Assembly: GCA_012511315.1 (NCBI GenBank)
Contig: JAAZGI010000295.1
Location: forward strand, 1-16,234
Origin: Clostridium sp.
GTDB taxonomy: Bacteria; Bacillota; Clostridia; Clostridiales; Clostridiaceae
Reading direction: 5' to 3'
DNA length: 16,234 nucleotides
In this document: positions 15,530 through 16,234 of the stretch, piece after piece
Layout: each line of letters starts with the position of its first letter
How positions within the stretch are numbered: the first letter of the stretch is position 1
Translations under genes and position numbers: made by a program
The notes under the pieces: generated by a model
What the model saw: only the letters and a program-made list of their open reading frames with translations
Told to the model about the DNA's origin: nothing
The model's database searches: none

Positions 15530-16201
15530 ATGAAAATTGTTCTGTTAGGCGCACCGGGAGCTGGAAAAGGGACGCAAGCACAGAGTATAAGTAAGTTTTT
15601 TAACATCCCACATATTTCCACCGGTGATATTTTTAGAAAGAATATTTCTGAAGGCACAAAACTTGGCAAAACAGCCAAGCGTTATATGGATGCCGGGCAA
15701 TTGGTTCCGGATCAGCTAACACTAGATCTTATCGCAGACCGGTTAGGAATGGATGACTGTAAAAATGGTTATTTATTAGATGGATATCCAAGAACGGTAG
15801 TTCAAGCAGAGTTTTTGGAGGACATGATGAAAAGCAAAGGTTCCCAATTGCAATGCGCACTACTAATCGAGGTTCCCCGCGAAGTAATTATGGAGCGAAT
15901 GACCGGTCGCAGAGTGTGCCCTTCTTGTGGAGCTTCCTATCATATGAAGCACAATCCACCAGAGAAGAAAGGCATTTGTGATAACTGCGGTAATGATGTA
16001 ATCCAACGAATAGACGATAAAGTAGAAACGGTGGCGGATCGTTTGGACGTTTATGACGAACAAACAAAACCTCTCATCGAATTCTATGAAAAGCGCAATA
16101 TTTTAAAATCAGTTGACGGCACCAGGGCAATCAATCAGATTTTTAACGACATTGTGAAAGTACTGAGTGAGGTTGGGTCAAATGATCATCCTCAAGAATA
16201 A
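15530..16201 (+). CDS. adk: Adenylate kinase, zinc-lid form
   Basis: The 223-residue cytosolic enzyme interconverts ATP + AMP and two ADP. It has the P-loop GAPGAGKGT (7-15), the AMP-binding HISTGDIFR segment (28-36) and DGYPRTV (84-90, Tyr where Phe is common). The long LID domain has a zinc site of four cysteines, C130/C133 and C150/C153, as in many Gram-positive enzymes. The VADRLDVYDEQTKPL segment (168-182) supplies catalytic arginine contacts. TAGGAG precedes the ATG. The C-terminus overlaps the start of map by 20 bases, a tight junction usual for the secY-adk-map order. Confidence 0.98.
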   Translation: MKIVLLGAPGAGKGTQAQSISKFFNIPHISTGDIFRKNISEGTKLGKTAKRYMDAGQLVPDQLTLDLIADRLGMDDCKNGYLLDGYPRTVVQAEFLEDMMKSKGSQLQCALLIEVPREVIMERMTGRRVCPSCGASYHMKHNPPEKKGICDNCGNDVIQRIDDKVETVADRLDVYDEQTKPLIEFYEKRNILKSVDGTRAINQIFNDIVKVLSEVGSNDHPQE

Positions 16202-16234
16202 TAACGAGATCCGCAAGATGATGGAAGCCGGAAA
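16182..16234 (+). CDS. map: Methionine aminopeptidase, type I (5' end, right edge cut)
   Basis: Only the first 17 codons are in the window: MIILKNNNEIRKMMEAG. This matches the usual start of Firmicutes Map proteins (MI-I-KS-EIE-M--AG). The enzyme removes the initiator methionine from nascent proteins. The ATG at 16182 lies inside the end of adk in another frame, with GAGG nine bases upstream. The call rests on this short match plus gene order after secY and adk; the metal-binding residues lie beyond the edge. Confidence 0.85.
   Translation, partial: MIILKNNNEIRKMMEAG

Overview
The window is a low-to-mid GC bacterial chromosome segment, most likely from an anaerobic clostridium (class Clostridia, Firmicutes). 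The S10-spc gene order, the four-cysteine zinc forms of S14, L24 and adenylate kinase, the AGGAGG ribosome binding sites and an FprA-type flavodiiron protein all fit this. The species cannot be named from the sequence. The extended L22 and S17 may be lineage markers.

Left part (1-4450): the window opens in the 3' end of a Crp/Fnr-family regulator. A 274-base spacer carrying two stem-loops and a perfect 11-bp palindrome separates it from an fprA-type flavodiiron protein gene (O2/NO detoxification). A convergent gene on the minus strand encodes a DUF4173/DUF4153-like membrane protein. Between the two lie a weak Rho-independent terminator for fprA and a 26-bp near-perfect hairpin with A/T flanks that looks like a bidirectional terminator. 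Upstream of the membrane protein gene is about 600 bases of AT-rich and then strongly purine-skewed DNA with no convincing gene.

Right part (4457-16234): a strong extended -10 promoter starts the ribosomal protein superoperon. A leader of about 200 nt folds into a three-way junction with a GNRA-capped arm. The genes follow as rpsJ, rplC, rplD, rplW, rplB, rpsS, rplV, rpsC, rplP, rpmC, rpsQ, rplN, rplX, rplE, rpsN, rpsH, rplF, rplR, rpsE, rpmD, rplO, secY, adk and the start of map. All are on the plus strand with short spacers, and several stop/start overlaps suggest translational coupling. Together they supply the 30S and 50S proteins, the Sec translocon channel, an enzyme of adenine nucleotide balance and the N-terminal methionine-processing enzyme.

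The gene content is ordinary. The points worth a second look are the ~97-residue N-terminal extension on L22, a similar acidic ~25-residue extension on S17, the structured rpsJ leader, three TTG starts and one GTG start in the operon, and the palindrome ahead of fprA. I found no CRISPR array, insertion sequence, tRNA or rRNA, and no new defence or biosynthetic system.
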